The notes under the pieces were generated by a model. That model did not search any database and was not told the origin of the DNA. It worked only from the letters and a program-made list of their open reading frames with translations. Position numbers and translations under genes: made by a program. A DNA stretch of 14,836 nt from CAIWGV01 sp964515175 (lineage in GTDB: Bacteria; Pseudomonadota; Alphaproteobacteria; UBA7879; UBA5542): positions 1 through 14,836 of the forward strand of contig CAZEUR010000031.1 of the NCBI GenBank assembly GCA_964515175.1, written 5' to 3'. Positions 1 to 7,476 of this stretch are shown here, piece by piece (position 1 is the stretch's first letter; each line of letters begins with the position of its first letter).

Positions 1-71
1 CCTTCTTATTTACAACTTTTCTTCAAACTTACACAGACCTTCTGACAGCCTCTTTTGTTGATTAAGAGGAG

Positions 72-2183
72 CTAGCTTAGTTGAATAATTTCAACAGAAA
101 ACCCCGCGGATTCTATCTCTTTTTTAGCACATTCAATGGCAGATTCTCCTTCAAGAGCCTTCTCTAAATAAGTTAAAAGAATTTTATCGGGATGAAGAAC
201 ATTAGAAACTTTGATTATCTTTTTAACAACCTCACTCTCAAATCCACTAGAGCGAGTTTTAGCTTCTCCAATGATAAACTGACCATTTAGAATGCATAAA
301 AAGTCCATTTCTCTCTGATCTTTTTTATCCAAATAAATGTTTGTTTGGGGTAAATATGGAAAATATCCTGAACTTTTCTTCTCCAATCTTCCAAGAATTA
401 AAATTTCTTGAAGAGACTCGGCTAATTGTTTGGAAATAGTAGTTGTGAATTCTTCAGATCCTTGCTTGCTAATTAAAAGATTCTTCTTTATCAGAAATTC
501 TAAACCTCTTTCTAAAGATGATTTCTCCCAATTAAATTCATTCTTGCTTTTTCTCTTTGAACCTATTGTTCTTTTATCCTTTATTAGTTTTTCCCGGATT
601 TTCTCTTCTATTTTCTGTTTTGAGATGGTACTTTTTCCTTCCAGAATTGGTTGCCAAAACGGGTCCTCTAGATAGAAAAAAGCTGTCCTTAAGTCTCCAA
701 ACATCTTGATTGTCTCTTGAAACAGTCTTCCTTTGTCTGAAATTCCAATAGGTGTTGGGCAAAGACGTGTAAAAATTTCCTTATCTTCTGGATTAGTAAG
801 AGAGAAATTTTCTAGTGCAGTTTTACTATCTTTTTCATAATTTATAAAACTTATATTTCCGCTTAGGCCGATTCTGGAAATTTCTTTGAGTTTTTTCTTC
901 TCTCTAAAGAAGGCTTCGCAAATAGAATTTCTACGGGGTAATTTCCAGATACCTTTGTGAGGAGCGTCAGAGATTTTAATCTCTATTTCAGTGACCCAAA
1001 CTTCTCCTTTCTTTAAAAAAAATAGATTTTTATGTAAGGCTTCAAGATGGACTGGTTTTCCATAGTCTGAAGCTGCTTCAGAAGATCCTTCAAATTGTTT
1101 AGGGAAAATGTTCTCTGGCTCTGAAATAATCTCACAAGATATTACTTTATTTAAGTCTAGTTCTGATTTAATTTTTCTAAGTTCTTCAGTCGATAGAGAA
1201 TAGGAGATTAGTGAGGTGCGAAGAAACTGATGTCTTTGTTGAAGCTGAGCTAGAAATTTTTTCAAAGAGGGCACAAAAAGCGGATTTTTTATGATTGACA
1301 TGGGGATTCGAAGAGCTTTATGGGCAGGATCGTAGTCTTGGATCTCCGAATAATCAAAACGAGAATTCCAAAAATTCAATCGGTCTTCAAAGCTATCTCC
1401 TATAAATAGCTTGATCTCTCTGAAAGAGCTAGAGAGTTGTATAGAAGAGTAAGGAATATATTTACCTGAAAAATATGCAGGGGTATAAATCCGAGTATCT
1501 GTAGGATATTTTGCTATTTCATTAAGAAGAGAAATCTCATCTGACAGGATTCTCCCTCTATTTTTTGTTTTCGACAGAGGCTTTAAAGATTGTAATCCAA
1601 TGCACCCAAATCCATTTTCAGCCTTTGTTACGTGATCCAAGGTGTTTTCTGAAAAACATCCAAAGTTGTCAGTTACAAACCCGCTATCAACAAAGCTTAT
1701 TCTATCTTTCCAAAGGAGTTCTTTTTTGATGGGATCTGAATCAGAAAGAATAAGAGGTTCTAAAGATTTATAGACTGATGAAGAAGATATTGTTGTCAGA
1801 GAGTTTAGGGCGCTCATGCCAGTTTCTCTTGAATAGCGTGGCTGGTGAGGGTGTGGAGAGGAAATTCCCGATTGCTCGTGAATATAAAATTTAAAAGGAC
1901 TTGTTTGGCTTAAAAGCTTTTTTCTGGTCTTGGGATTTAATTGTGCATATGAATAGATAATATCAGGATCATAATAGCAAAGCCATAACATATAATCCTC
2001 ATTAATGTTACCACCATGAACTGGGACTATTAAAGATCTTAACCCGCCCCATCTTTCATAGCAGTTTCGAAAAATTTCATCCAAAATAACCAAAGAATCT
2101 TTGGAGTTTTCTACCAGATATGCGAAGCGGATGGGTCGAGATGATTTTTTGCAAATTGATATGGGCATTGCATCTTTTACCAC
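72..2183 (-). CDS. Large uncharacterised protein with C-terminal PD-(D/E)XK nuclease-like motif
   Basis: This 703-residue protein is not one I recognise. Near the C-terminus, E625-x-D627, a short hydrophobic strand and G639-E640-A641-K642 match the core of PD-(D/E)XK restriction-endonuclease-like folds, so metal-dependent DNA or RNA cleavage is a reasonable inference. Residues of about 530-620 are rich in charged helices and may form a helical or winged-helix linker. The N-terminal part has a W45-G46-G47 motif followed by hydrophobic strands and a Y-D-P-D stretch at 71-74, which could be a separate domain. I see no signal peptide or membrane segment. The start is GTG at 2183, because an in-frame TAA lies two codons upstream; ATG at 2168 is an alternative, and neither has a good ribosome binding site. 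The gene is clearly AT-rich (about 35% GC in a counted line) compared with its neighbours and lies directly downstream of a tRNA gene, which suggests an acquired accessory gene. A defence role is possible but not shown. Confidence 0.85.
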   Translation of the reverse strand: MVKDAMPISICKKSSRPIRFAYLVENSKDSLVILDEIFRNCYERWGGLRSLIVPVHGGNINEDYMLWLCYYDPDIIYSYAQLNPKTRKKLLSQTSPFKFYIHEQSGISSPHPHQPRYSRETGMSALNSLTTISSSSVYKSLEPLILSDSDPIKKELLWKDRISFVDSGFVTDNFGCFSENTLDHVTKAENGFGCIGLQSLKPLSKTKNRGRILSDEISLLNEIAKYPTDTRIYTPAYFSGKYIPYSSIQLSSSFREIKLFIGDSFEDRLNFWNSRFDYSEIQDYDPAHKALRIPMSIIKNPLFVPSLKKFLAQLQQRHQFLRTSLISYSLSTEELRKIKSELDLNKVISCEIISEPENIFPKQFEGSSEAASDYGKPVHLEALHKNLFFLKKGEVWVTEIEIKISDAPHKGIWKLPRRNSICEAFFREKKKLKEISRIGLSGNISFINYEKDSKTALENFSLTNPEDKEIFTRLCPTPIGISDKGRLFQETIKMFGDLRTAFFYLEDPFWQPILEGKSTISKQKIEEKIREKLIKDKRTIGSKRKSKNEFNWEKSSLERGLEFLIKKNLLISKQGSEEFTTTISKQLAESLQEILILGRLEKKSSGYFPYLPQTNIYLDKKDQREMDFLCILNGQFIIGEAKTRSSGFESEVVKKIIKVSNVLHPDKILLTYLEKALEGESAIECAKKEIESAGFSVEIIQLS

Positions 2184-2273
2184 ATCTTTTTAAATATTAG
2201 GAACCAAATCAACTATCGTCCTTAAGTAAGTTTGTAAGATATTTAAGAATCGCTTGACTTTCTTCCTCCAAAA

Positions 2274-2291
2274 GTAGCACCAGGGTAGCAC
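2274..2291. repeat. Short direct repeat GTAGCAC x2
   Basis: The heptamer GTAGCAC occurs at 2274-2280 and again at 2285-2291, one helical turn (11 bp) apart, in the 157-bp gap between tRNA-Asn and the 703-residue gene. The spacing puts both copies on the same face of DNA, as in a small operator or recombinase arm site, but it may be chance. The rest of the gap holds a weak minus-strand stem (TTTCA/TGAAA, about 2310-2327) followed after some bases by a T run, a poor candidate for the tRNA transcript terminator. Confidence 0.3.
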
Positions 2292-2340
2292 GGAGAAAAA
2301 ATGGAAGATTTCAAAAACTTCTGAAACCCTATAAGAAAAG

Positions 2341-2416
2341 TGGCTCCTCGAACTGGACTCGAACCAGTGACCCAATGATTAACAGTCATTTGCTCTACCA
2401 ACTGAGCTATCGAGGA
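2341..2416 (-). tRNA. tRNA-Asn (GTT)
   Basis: The minus strand folds as a complete 76-nt cloverleaf. The acceptor stem pairs TCCTCGA (2416-2410) with TCGAGGA, followed by discriminator G and a genome-encoded CCA (2343-2341). The D arm (AGCTCAGTTGGTAGAGC), anticodon loop CTGTTAA and T loop GGTTCGAGTCC are canonical. Anticodon GTT reads the Asn codons AAC and AAT. It lies 59 nt downstream of tRNA-Cys on the same strand and is probably co-transcribed with it, since I see no good promoter directly in front of it. Confidence 0.97.
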
Positions 2417-2475
2417 ACAGACCACTTTGTCTTTCCCTTAATTAACAAAAATTAGAGGAAAAATCCACAACTAAG

Positions 2476-2549
2476 TGGAGGCCGGGACCGGAATCGAACC
2501 GACGTACAAGGATTTGCAGTCCTCTGCATAACCACTCTGCCACCCGGCC
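2476..2549 (-). tRNA. tRNA-Cys (GCA)
   Basis: This is a complete 74-nt minus-strand cloverleaf. GGCCGGG (2549-2543) pairs with CCCGGCC, followed by discriminator T and encoded CCA (2478-2476). The anticodon loop CTGCAAA gives anticodon GCA, reading the Cys codons TGC and TGT; the T loop GGTTCGATTCC is standard. It is the first of a two-gene tRNA cluster (Cys, then Asn) and has its own promoter-like sequence immediately upstream, between it and the end of grxC. Confidence 0.97.
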
Positions 2550-2558
2550 TTCCAGAGG

Positions 2559-2587
2559 TTTATAGCGGAAATGAGGGCTAAAGTCAT
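2559..2587 (-). promoter_or_regulatory. Probable sigma-70-type promoter of the tRNA-Cys/tRNA-Asn cluster
   Basis: On the minus strand, ATGACT (2587-2582) and TATAAA (2564-2559) are separated by 17 bp. Initiation about 7 nt downstream of the -10 box would fall near 2552, a few bases before the tRNA-Cys 5' end. Box quality, spacing and position all agree; there is no experimental support. Confidence 0.5.
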
Positions 2588-2592
2588 CTTTT

Positions 2593-2850
2593 TTAACTGC
2601 GAAGAAGTGTATCTAAAGCTCCCGATGCCTCTGCCTCATGTAAATCATCGCACCCGCCTATGGGGTGATCGCCGATAAATATTTGGGGCACTGTCTTGCG
2701 ACCGCCGGATTTTGCGACCAACATTTCCCGGAGGTCCGGTTTATCCGTCACATCGATTTCCTCATACTTGAGGCCTTTGCGGTCCAGAAGCTTCTTTGCC
2801 TTGACGCAGTAGGGACAGTAATTGGTGGTGTAAATAGTGATTTTTTTCAT
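2593..2850 (-). CDS. grxC: Glutaredoxin 3 (GrxC family)
   Basis: This is a small cytosolic thiol-disulfide oxidoreductase of 85 residues, normal for the family, using glutathione to reduce protein disulfides and mixed disulfides. The dithiol active site CPYC is at 12-15. The cis-proline motif TVP is at 53-55, and the glutathione-contact segment GGCDDL is at 65-70. The thioredoxin-like fold is complete. The ATG is 1 nt after the comF stop, so translation is probably coupled to comF. Adjacent comF and grxC are a known alphaproteobacterial arrangement. It is the last gene of a three-gene minus-strand operon, followed by the tRNA cluster. Confidence 0.95.
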   Translation of the reverse strand: MKKITIYTTNYCPYCVKAKKLLDRKGLKYEEIDVTDKPDLREMLVAKSGGRKTVPQIFIGDHPIGGCDDLHEAEASGALDTLLRS

Positions 2851-2851
2851 T

Positions 2852-3574
2852 TCATACGACTCTTGCTGCAGAGATAACTCTGACCTCTTTCACTCCCGCT
2901 TTTATCAGAGTCTTGGCGCAAGCGTCAAGGGTGGCGCCGGTGGTGATGACATCATCTATGAGCACAAGAGTTTTTCCTTGGATTATGGGAATGGCAGAGG
3001 CGGGCACGTGAAAGGCCCCGCGTACATTGTCTTGCCGTTGCTTTGGGGTAAGGGATCCTTGAGTGGGTGTGCGCCTCACGCGTTCTAAAACTTTGAGCTT
3101 TGTGGGCACGTTGCTGAGTTTGCTGATTTCTTTAGAAAGAATGGCCGCTTGATTATATCCTCGCTTCAAAAGTCTGGTCCAATGGAGGGGAATGGGGATC
3201 AGAAAATCTACATTTCTCAAAATATCTTCGCTGTGTGTGTACATCCATTGAGCCAAGAGGGGGCCCATGTGGATGGCATTATGATGTTTGAAGGAAAGGA
3301 TAAGTTTCCGAGAAAAGTCATCATATCTAAATACGGCCCGGGTGGCCTTAAAGGCAGGGGGGTTAGAGAGGCATTTAGCACATTTCAAGTCATTGACGGC
3401 AGATCCAAACTCAAAAGGCTTCGCGCATTGGGGGCAATAGGGGGCGGAAATGAACTGGATTTGAGACCAACACGGACCACAGGCTGTTTTATTCTCGGAC
3501 ACTAGGGTGCGGCAAAAAGGACAAACGGGAGGAAGAACAAAATTGAGGAGTTTTTGGCCAAGGAAAAAAGCCAT
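2852..3574 (-). CDS. comF: ComF family protein (phosphoribosyltransferase-like)
   Basis: This 240-residue cytosolic protein is related to the competence protein ComF. The N-terminus carries paired cysteines (C18/C21, C32/C35, C47/C50, C65/C68) that probably form zinc ribbons. The C-terminal two-thirds is a type I phosphoribosyltransferase fold, with the PRPP-binding loop IDDVITTGAT at 206-215. In competent bacteria ComF helps single-stranded DNA enter the cell, but many non-competent bacteria keep it and its reaction is unsettled. The start 3 nt after the CorC-like gene stop and the 1-nt gap to grxC indicate one transcript and translational coupling. The length is normal for the family and no key residue appears lost. 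Confidence 0.92.
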   Translation of the reverse strand: MAFFLGQKLLNFVLPPVCPFCRTLVSENKTACGPCWSQIQFISAPYCPQCAKPFEFGSAVNDLKCAKCLSNPPAFKATRAVFRYDDFSRKLILSFKHHNAIHMGPLLAQWMYTHSEDILRNVDFLIPIPLHWTRLLKRGYNQAAILSKEISKLSNVPTKLKVLERVRRTPTQGSLTPKQRQDNVRGAFHVPASAIPIIQGKTLVLIDDVITTGATLDACAKTLIKAGVKEVRVISAARVV

Positions 3575-3577
3575 AGA

Positions 3578-4849
3578 TCACACGTCTTCCATCTCCGGGA
3601 TCTTTACTCGGAGAAGCGTCAATTGGTTGTCTTCTCGGCGGAGAACTTTGAATTCAATGCCGTAAAACTTGAAAGACTGCCCCACCTTTGGGATAGCCCG
3701 GCTTTCATTAATCACAAGGCCTGCGAGCGTGGAGGCCTCTTCATCGGGCACTTCTAGGCCAAATTGACGGTTAAAGTCTCGGACCGTGACGGAGCCATCC
3801 ACAAGATACGCATGCTCTTTGGTGCGGCGGATGTCGCTGTTTTTTAAATCGTGTTCATCATCAATTTCACCCACAATTTCTTCCAAGATATCTTCGAGAG
3901 TTACGATGCCACAGAAAGCCCCATATTCATCTACCACCAAGGCCAAATGGTGCCGCTTTTGACGAAAGGCCTGCATTTGGTACAGAAGGGGGGTAGTCTC
4001 GGGAATAAACCAAGGTGACACACATGCTTTTTTGATATCCAGTTTTTTCTGGCTATGGGAGGCTTTCACAAATTCTTTGAGGAATGTTTTAATGTGGATA
4101 ACGCCCACGATATTTTCAGGGCTCCCTTTCCAAACGGGCAGACGGCTGTAAGGGCTTTTTAAAACCTGCTGATAAACTTTCTCAATGGATTGATCCGCAT
4201 CGATCATTTCTACATCGGATCTATGGATCATGATTTCTTTCACCAAAACAGAAGATAAGTCCAGGATGCTATGGAGCATGACACTTTCTTTTTGGAGCTT
4301 TTCTTTGCCATGCAGGTCAATGGCGCTGCGGAGTTCCTCTAGCGTTGAAGACCATCCCTCTGGTTGAGGGGTGGGAGATCCAAACAAAGCGAGGGCCCTT
4401 TCCGAGATGATGCTCACGATGCTCATGAGAGGGCTGAGAATTTTCAGACAAAATTTGATGGCCGGTGCAATTTTAAGGATTAAAGACTCAGCGTGGGTTA
4501 TGGTGTACATCTTTGGCATGACTTCTAGAAAAATAATCAGAAGTAGCGTCATGATGCCAGAGGCAATGGCCACGCCTACTTCGTCAAAAAGTTTGGTAAA
4601 AATGGCGGTGGCAAGGGCTGTTGCTAGCATGTTGGTGGCATTGTTCCCAATTAAAATGCTTCCAATCACATGGTTCATTTTGTGCGTGAGCTGTTCAATA
4701 GATTTTGCCCGCATGTTACCTTTTTTGGCGAGACGATAGATTCGGGGGCGTGAAAATGCGGTTAAAGCGGTCTCTGCTGCTGATAAAAAAGAAGAAAGAA
4801 GAAAGAGAGAAATGGCTAAAAAAAGGGAAATCCAAAGAAAAAAAGTCAT
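3578..4849 (-). CDS. CNNM/CorC-HlyC family membrane protein with CBS pair
   Basis: This 423-residue integral membrane protein is often annotated as hemolysin C or CorC. The order is an N-terminal CNNM (DUF21) transmembrane domain (about 1-190), two CBS motifs (about 205-330, ending in the family signature VDEYGAFCGIVTLEDILEE) and a C-terminal CorC/HlyC domain (about 345-420). Characterised relatives such as MpfA and the CNNM proteins take part in magnesium or divalent-cation export, with the CBS pair sensing adenine nucleotides; a hemolytic role is unlikely. The first gene of the comF-grxC operon, it starts at ATG 4849, with a distant AGGAA upstream, and reads away from gpsA. Substrate identity is inference from the family. 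Confidence 0.92.
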   Translation of the reverse strand: MTFFLWISLFLAISLFLLSSFLSAAETALTAFSRPRIYRLAKKGNMRAKSIEQLTHKMNHVIGSILIGNNATNMLATALATAIFTKLFDEVGVAIASGIMTLLLIIFLEVMPKMYTITHAESLILKIAPAIKFCLKILSPLMSIVSIISERALALFGSPTPQPEGWSSTLEELRSAIDLHGKEKLQKESVMLHSILDLSSVLVKEIMIHRSDVEMIDADQSIEKVYQQVLKSPYSRLPVWKGSPENIVGVIHIKTFLKEFVKASHSQKKLDIKKACVSPWFIPETTPLLYQMQAFRQKRHHLALVVDEYGAFCGIVTLEDILEEIVGEIDDEHDLKNSDIRRTKEHAYLVDGSVTVRDFNRQFGLEVPDEEASTLAGLVINESRAIPKVGQSFKFYGIEFKVLRREDNQLTLLRVKIPEMEDV

Positions 4850-4877
4850 AAATTAATAGGGTTCCTGAAATTTTTTG

Positions 4878-4906
4878 TTCATAAAACGGAATCTCCTCAG
4901 TATACT
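4878..4906 (+). promoter_or_regulatory. Possible gpsA promoter
   Basis: TTCATA (4878-4883) and TATACT (4901-4906) are separated by 17 bp, 28 bp before the gpsA start, in the 84-bp divergent intergenic gap. The -10 box is good and the -35 box is moderate. I found no convincing minus-strand promoter for the corC-like gene. Confidence 0.4.
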
Positions 4907-4933
4907 TGGCTCAGAACAGAAAGAGAAGTTTTT

Positions 4934-5905
4934 ATGTTAAAGATCTCAATTATTGGAACAGGGGCATGGGGCACCGCCCTCAGCATGGTGGCGTATCGTG
5001 CGGGTTCTTCTGTGACTCTTATAGGCCATCGCCCAGAAACAATCGCGTCTCTAGAAAAGCATCGTCATATAAAGGCGTTTCCTCATGTCAGCATTCCAAA
5101 GGATATAGGTCTTAGCCTTTCTTTGGATAGTGTAAAGACGGCTGATATCTTAATCATTGCTACGCCTGCCCAAAAGATAAGAGGGCTTTTGGAGACATTA
5201 AAGCTGATTCTTTCTCACAAGACTATTTTGGTAATTGCCTCCAAGGGTATTGAGCAAGGAACAGGGTTCCTCATGAGTGAGGTGGTGGATGAGGTTTTGG
5301 GGGGCCGTCCTTTGTGTGTGCTTTCGGGTCCTAACTTTGCCCACGAAGTGGCAGAAAATTTGCCCACAGCTACCACAATGGGATACAGAGGGGATGTTGA
5401 TATGAAGACAGTACTCACAGGATTATCCCAAAAGAATTTTCGGATTTATCCCAATGACGATATTATTGGGGTTCAAACCGCCGGGGCCATCAAAAATGTA
5501 TTGGCCATCGCCTGTGGGATTGTGCGTGCTCAGGGCCTTGGAGAAAATGCATTGGCATCCCTTATTTCTCGGGGGCTTCAAGAGATTGCACGGTTAGGGA
5601 TTGCCAAAGGGGCCCATTTAAAAACATTCCTAGGCCTGTCTGGTGTGGGGGATGTGATGCTTACCTGTGGAGGGACACACTCTCGGAATTTTAAGTTTGG
5701 CCTTCAGATCGGTAAAAGCACAGAACCTTCTTCTTTCGCCACCACAGTGGAGGGAGTTCCCACCGCTGAGGCCCTCCATGAATTAGCGCAAAGGCTCAAA
5801 GTAGAGATGCCCATCTCTGAAATGGTTTATAAAATTCTTTGCACGAAAATGCCTGTGACTGAGGCTATCGATACGCTTTTATCTCGACCCTCTGAAATGG
5901 AATGA
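4934..5905 (+). CDS. gpsA: NAD(P)-dependent glycerol-3-phosphate dehydrogenase
   Basis: This cytosolic enzyme reduces dihydroxyacetone phosphate to sn-glycerol 3-phosphate, the backbone precursor of phospholipids. It has 323 residues, slightly shorter than E. coli GpsA. The N-terminal Rossmann fold shows G8-T-G10-A-W12-G13. Conserved lysines are K104 (in SKGIE) and K187 (in GAIKN), both expected for substrate binding and catalysis. The GVGDVMLTC segment (D240) and the SRN motif at 250-252 belong to the C-terminal helical domain. An AG-rich stretch (AAGAGAAG) precedes the ATG. It is monocistronic, divergent from the corC-like gene and convergent with rmuC. An intact gpsA means the organism can make its own glycerol 3-phosphate if the host supplies the triose phosphate. 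Confidence 0.96.
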   Translation: MLKISIIGTGAWGTALSMVAYRAGSSVTLIGHRPETIASLEKHRHIKAFPHVSIPKDIGLSLSLDSVKTADILIIATPAQKIRGLLETLKLILSHKTILVIASKGIEQGTGFLMSEVVDEVLGGRPLCVLSGPNFAHEVAENLPTATTMGYRGDVDMKTVLTGLSQKNFRIYPNDDIIGVQTAGAIKNVLAIACGIVRAQGLGENALASLISRGLQEIARLGIAKGAHLKTFLGLSGVGDVMLTCGGTHSRNFKFGLQIGKSTEPSSFATTVEGVPTAEALHELAQRLKVEMPISEMVYKILCTKMPVTEAIDTLLSRPSEME

Positions 5906-5917
5906 CGGGTTAAAAAA

Positions 5918-5952
5918 GAATTTCTGAAATTCGGGCCTTTGCTGTTTTTTTT
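5918..5952 (+). terminator. Weak candidate terminator of gpsA
   Basis: A short stem GAATTT/AAATTC (5918-5923 with 5927-5932, loop CTG) is followed 12 nt later by eight Ts (5945-5952). The stem is AT-rich and the T run is displaced, so this is only a plausible terminator, supported by its place just after the gpsA stop. Confidence 0.3.
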
Positions 5953-6017
5953 GAGTGGTTTGGAAACAAGTATTGGGTGCCCAAAAGGGGAGAAAAATAT
6001 CATTGACTTTATACGTG

Positions 6018-6058
6018 CCCGTAAAACTACGGGGCTTGCCCCGTGGAGCGGTCACGGG
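6018..6058. repeat. GC-rich palindrome (REP-like element) between gpsA and rmuC
   Basis: ACGGGGCTTGCCCCGT at 6029-6044 is a perfect inverted repeat (7-bp arms, 2-bp centre). It is flanked by a second pair, CCCGT (6018-6022) and ACGGG (6054-6058), so the whole could form a nested cruciform or mRNA hairpin, and CCCGT can also pair with the inner ACGGG. On the minus strand the hairpin is followed by AGTTTT, so it might help end rmuC transcription. The high GC in an otherwise AT-rich gap and the symmetric layout resemble a dispersed REP-type palindrome, but only one copy is in this window. Confidence 0.5.
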
Positions 6059-6077
6059 AAAATTTCCTCTTTAGAGC

Positions 6078-7394
6078 CTACTTTGTCTCTCGTGGTTGGG
6101 AATCCACTAGTTCCAGTAACTCGATTTCTTCTGCGGAAGATGCCGCCCCTAAGTCTTTGAACTTTCGGGCAGTAACGAGGACTCGACGCTCTAAGGTTCC
6201 CAGCGTCTGATTGTAGCAGTCCACCGCACCACTGAGATGTTTTCCAACTTTACTAAAGTGATCACTCATGTCCCCAATACGTTTATGCAGTTCCTGCCCT
6301 AAGTCGCTGATTTCTTTGGCGTTTTGGGCCAGTCTTTCTTGACGCCACCCATAAGAGACAGCCCGTAAAAGAGCGATTAAAGTGGTTGGTGTGGCCAAAA
6401 TAACCTTTTGTTCAGCCCCCAGCTCAATGAGCGAGGGATCCTGTTCGAGAGCGGCACTAAAGAAGGTTTCGCCGGGCAAGAACAAGACCACAAATTCGGG
6501 AGAAGGCTGGAATTTATCCCAATACGCCTTGGAGGATAATTTCATAATATGGGTTCTTACTTGTTTTGCATGTTGTTGGAGTTTTACGGTTCTCAAGGTC
6601 TTATCATCGGTTTCCAAAGATTCTAAATAAGCATTCAGAGGAGCTTTTGCATCCACCACAATTTTCTTACCTCCCGGTAAAGAGACGACGATATCTGGGC
6701 GAAAACGCGTTTCATCGGAGGTGGTTTCCACTTGTTCCGTAAAATCACAGTGCGGGAGCATGCCTGCCATCTCCACCACACGGCGCAGCTGGATTTCTCC
6801 CCATCGGCCTCGTACATTGGGTGTTTTTAAGGCATTCACCAGATTGGATGTTTCCGTGCGTAATTCTTTTTGGGTGGAAATGAGATCTGTCACTTGTTGC
6901 TTAAGGGATTCATATGCTCCCACACGGACTTTTTCCAATTCGTGGATCTTTTTATCAACGCCTGAGAGAACTTCTTTAACGGGCGTTAGTAGTTCTTGAA
7001 TGGCTTTGTGTCGCCCCTCCATGTCCCCTTTTGCCACTTCTTGGAATTTGCCTAAAGTGGTTTCTGCGAGTTGTAGGAAAGAACTATTGTTCATGTGGAG
7101 GGCTTCGGCGGAGAGCGCCTTAAAAGAGACTTTAAGATTTTCCTCAAGCTTCGCTCTTTCGTGGATTTCTTTTTCCGCTTGGATCAGGGCCGTTTTCAGA
7201 TGGGAATTTTCCCTCTCTAAGGCCAGATTCATTTGATGTTGGGCGAGAAGATCCCTTTCTAACTCCAAGACTCGTTTGGCCTTTTCTTCGGCCAATGTCC
7301 GTTGAACAATCGTCTCCTTCTTGCCCCATTGAAAAAGAAGGAGAAAAGATATTCCCGCAATGGCGGCCATAAGACCTAAAAAAATCATTATCAT
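6078..7394 (-). CDS. rmuC: DNA recombination protein RmuC
   Basis: This 438-residue protein was named in E. coli for limiting recombination at inverted repeats; its exact reaction is not established. It starts with one membrane anchor (about 2-22), followed by a long charged coiled coil (about 28-190). The RmuC core has VRGRWGE at about 194-200 and a PD-(D/E)XK-type site: P233-D234, then D248-A-K250 (GGKKIVVDAK). All the expected nuclease-fold residues appear present, so the protein is probably a membrane-tethered nuclease-like factor. The ATG at 7394 is preceded by AAGGAAAA at good distance. It is divergent from the nucleoside transporter (82-bp gap) and convergent with gpsA. Confidence 0.94.
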   Translation of the reverse strand: MIMIFLGLMAAIAGISFLLLFQWGKKETIVQRTLAEEKAKRVLELERDLLAQHQMNLALERENSHLKTALIQAEKEIHERAKLEENLKVSFKALSAEALHMNNSSFLQLAETTLGKFQEVAKGDMEGRHKAIQELLTPVKEVLSGVDKKIHELEKVRVGAYESLKQQVTDLISTQKELRTETSNLVNALKTPNVRGRWGEIQLRRVVEMAGMLPHCDFTEQVETTSDETRFRPDIVVSLPGGKKIVVDAKAPLNAYLESLETDDKTLRTVKLQQHAKQVRTHIMKLSSKAYWDKFQPSPEFVVLFLPGETFFSAALEQDPSLIELGAEQKVILATPTTLIALLRAVSYGWRQERLAQNAKEISDLGQELHKRIGDMSDHFSKVGKHLSGAVDCYNQTLGTLERRVLVTARKFKDLGAASSAEEIELLELVDSQPRETK

Positions 7395-7405
7395 GTGTGT
7401 TTTCC

Positions 7406-7436
7406 TTGCTTGTACTCTATACAGAAAAAGTATACC
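7406..7436 (+). promoter_or_regulatory. Tentative promoter of the nucleoside transporter-uvrB-gmhB-like operon
   Basis: In the 82-bp gap between rmuC and the transporter, TTGCTT (7406-7411) precedes TATACC (7431-7436) with a 19-bp spacer; TTGTAC (7410-7415, 15-bp spacer) is an alternative -35. Both spacings are off the optimum. The ribosome binding site AGAGGGG just before the ATG at 7477 is good. Confidence 0.25.
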
Positions 7437-7476
7437 CTAATATGAGATTTTAAGCGTACATTTTCAGAGGGGTATC

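Noticed and set aside
49..69. Inverted repeat CCTCTT/AAGAGG just after the 703-residue gene
   Set aside because: Six-base arms, a nine-base loop and no T run on the minus strand; not a convincing terminator.
5939..6160. Plus-strand open frame after gpsA covering the palindrome
   Set aside because: No plausible start context, overlaps the rmuC C-terminus antisense, and the product is low-complexity with no family likeness.
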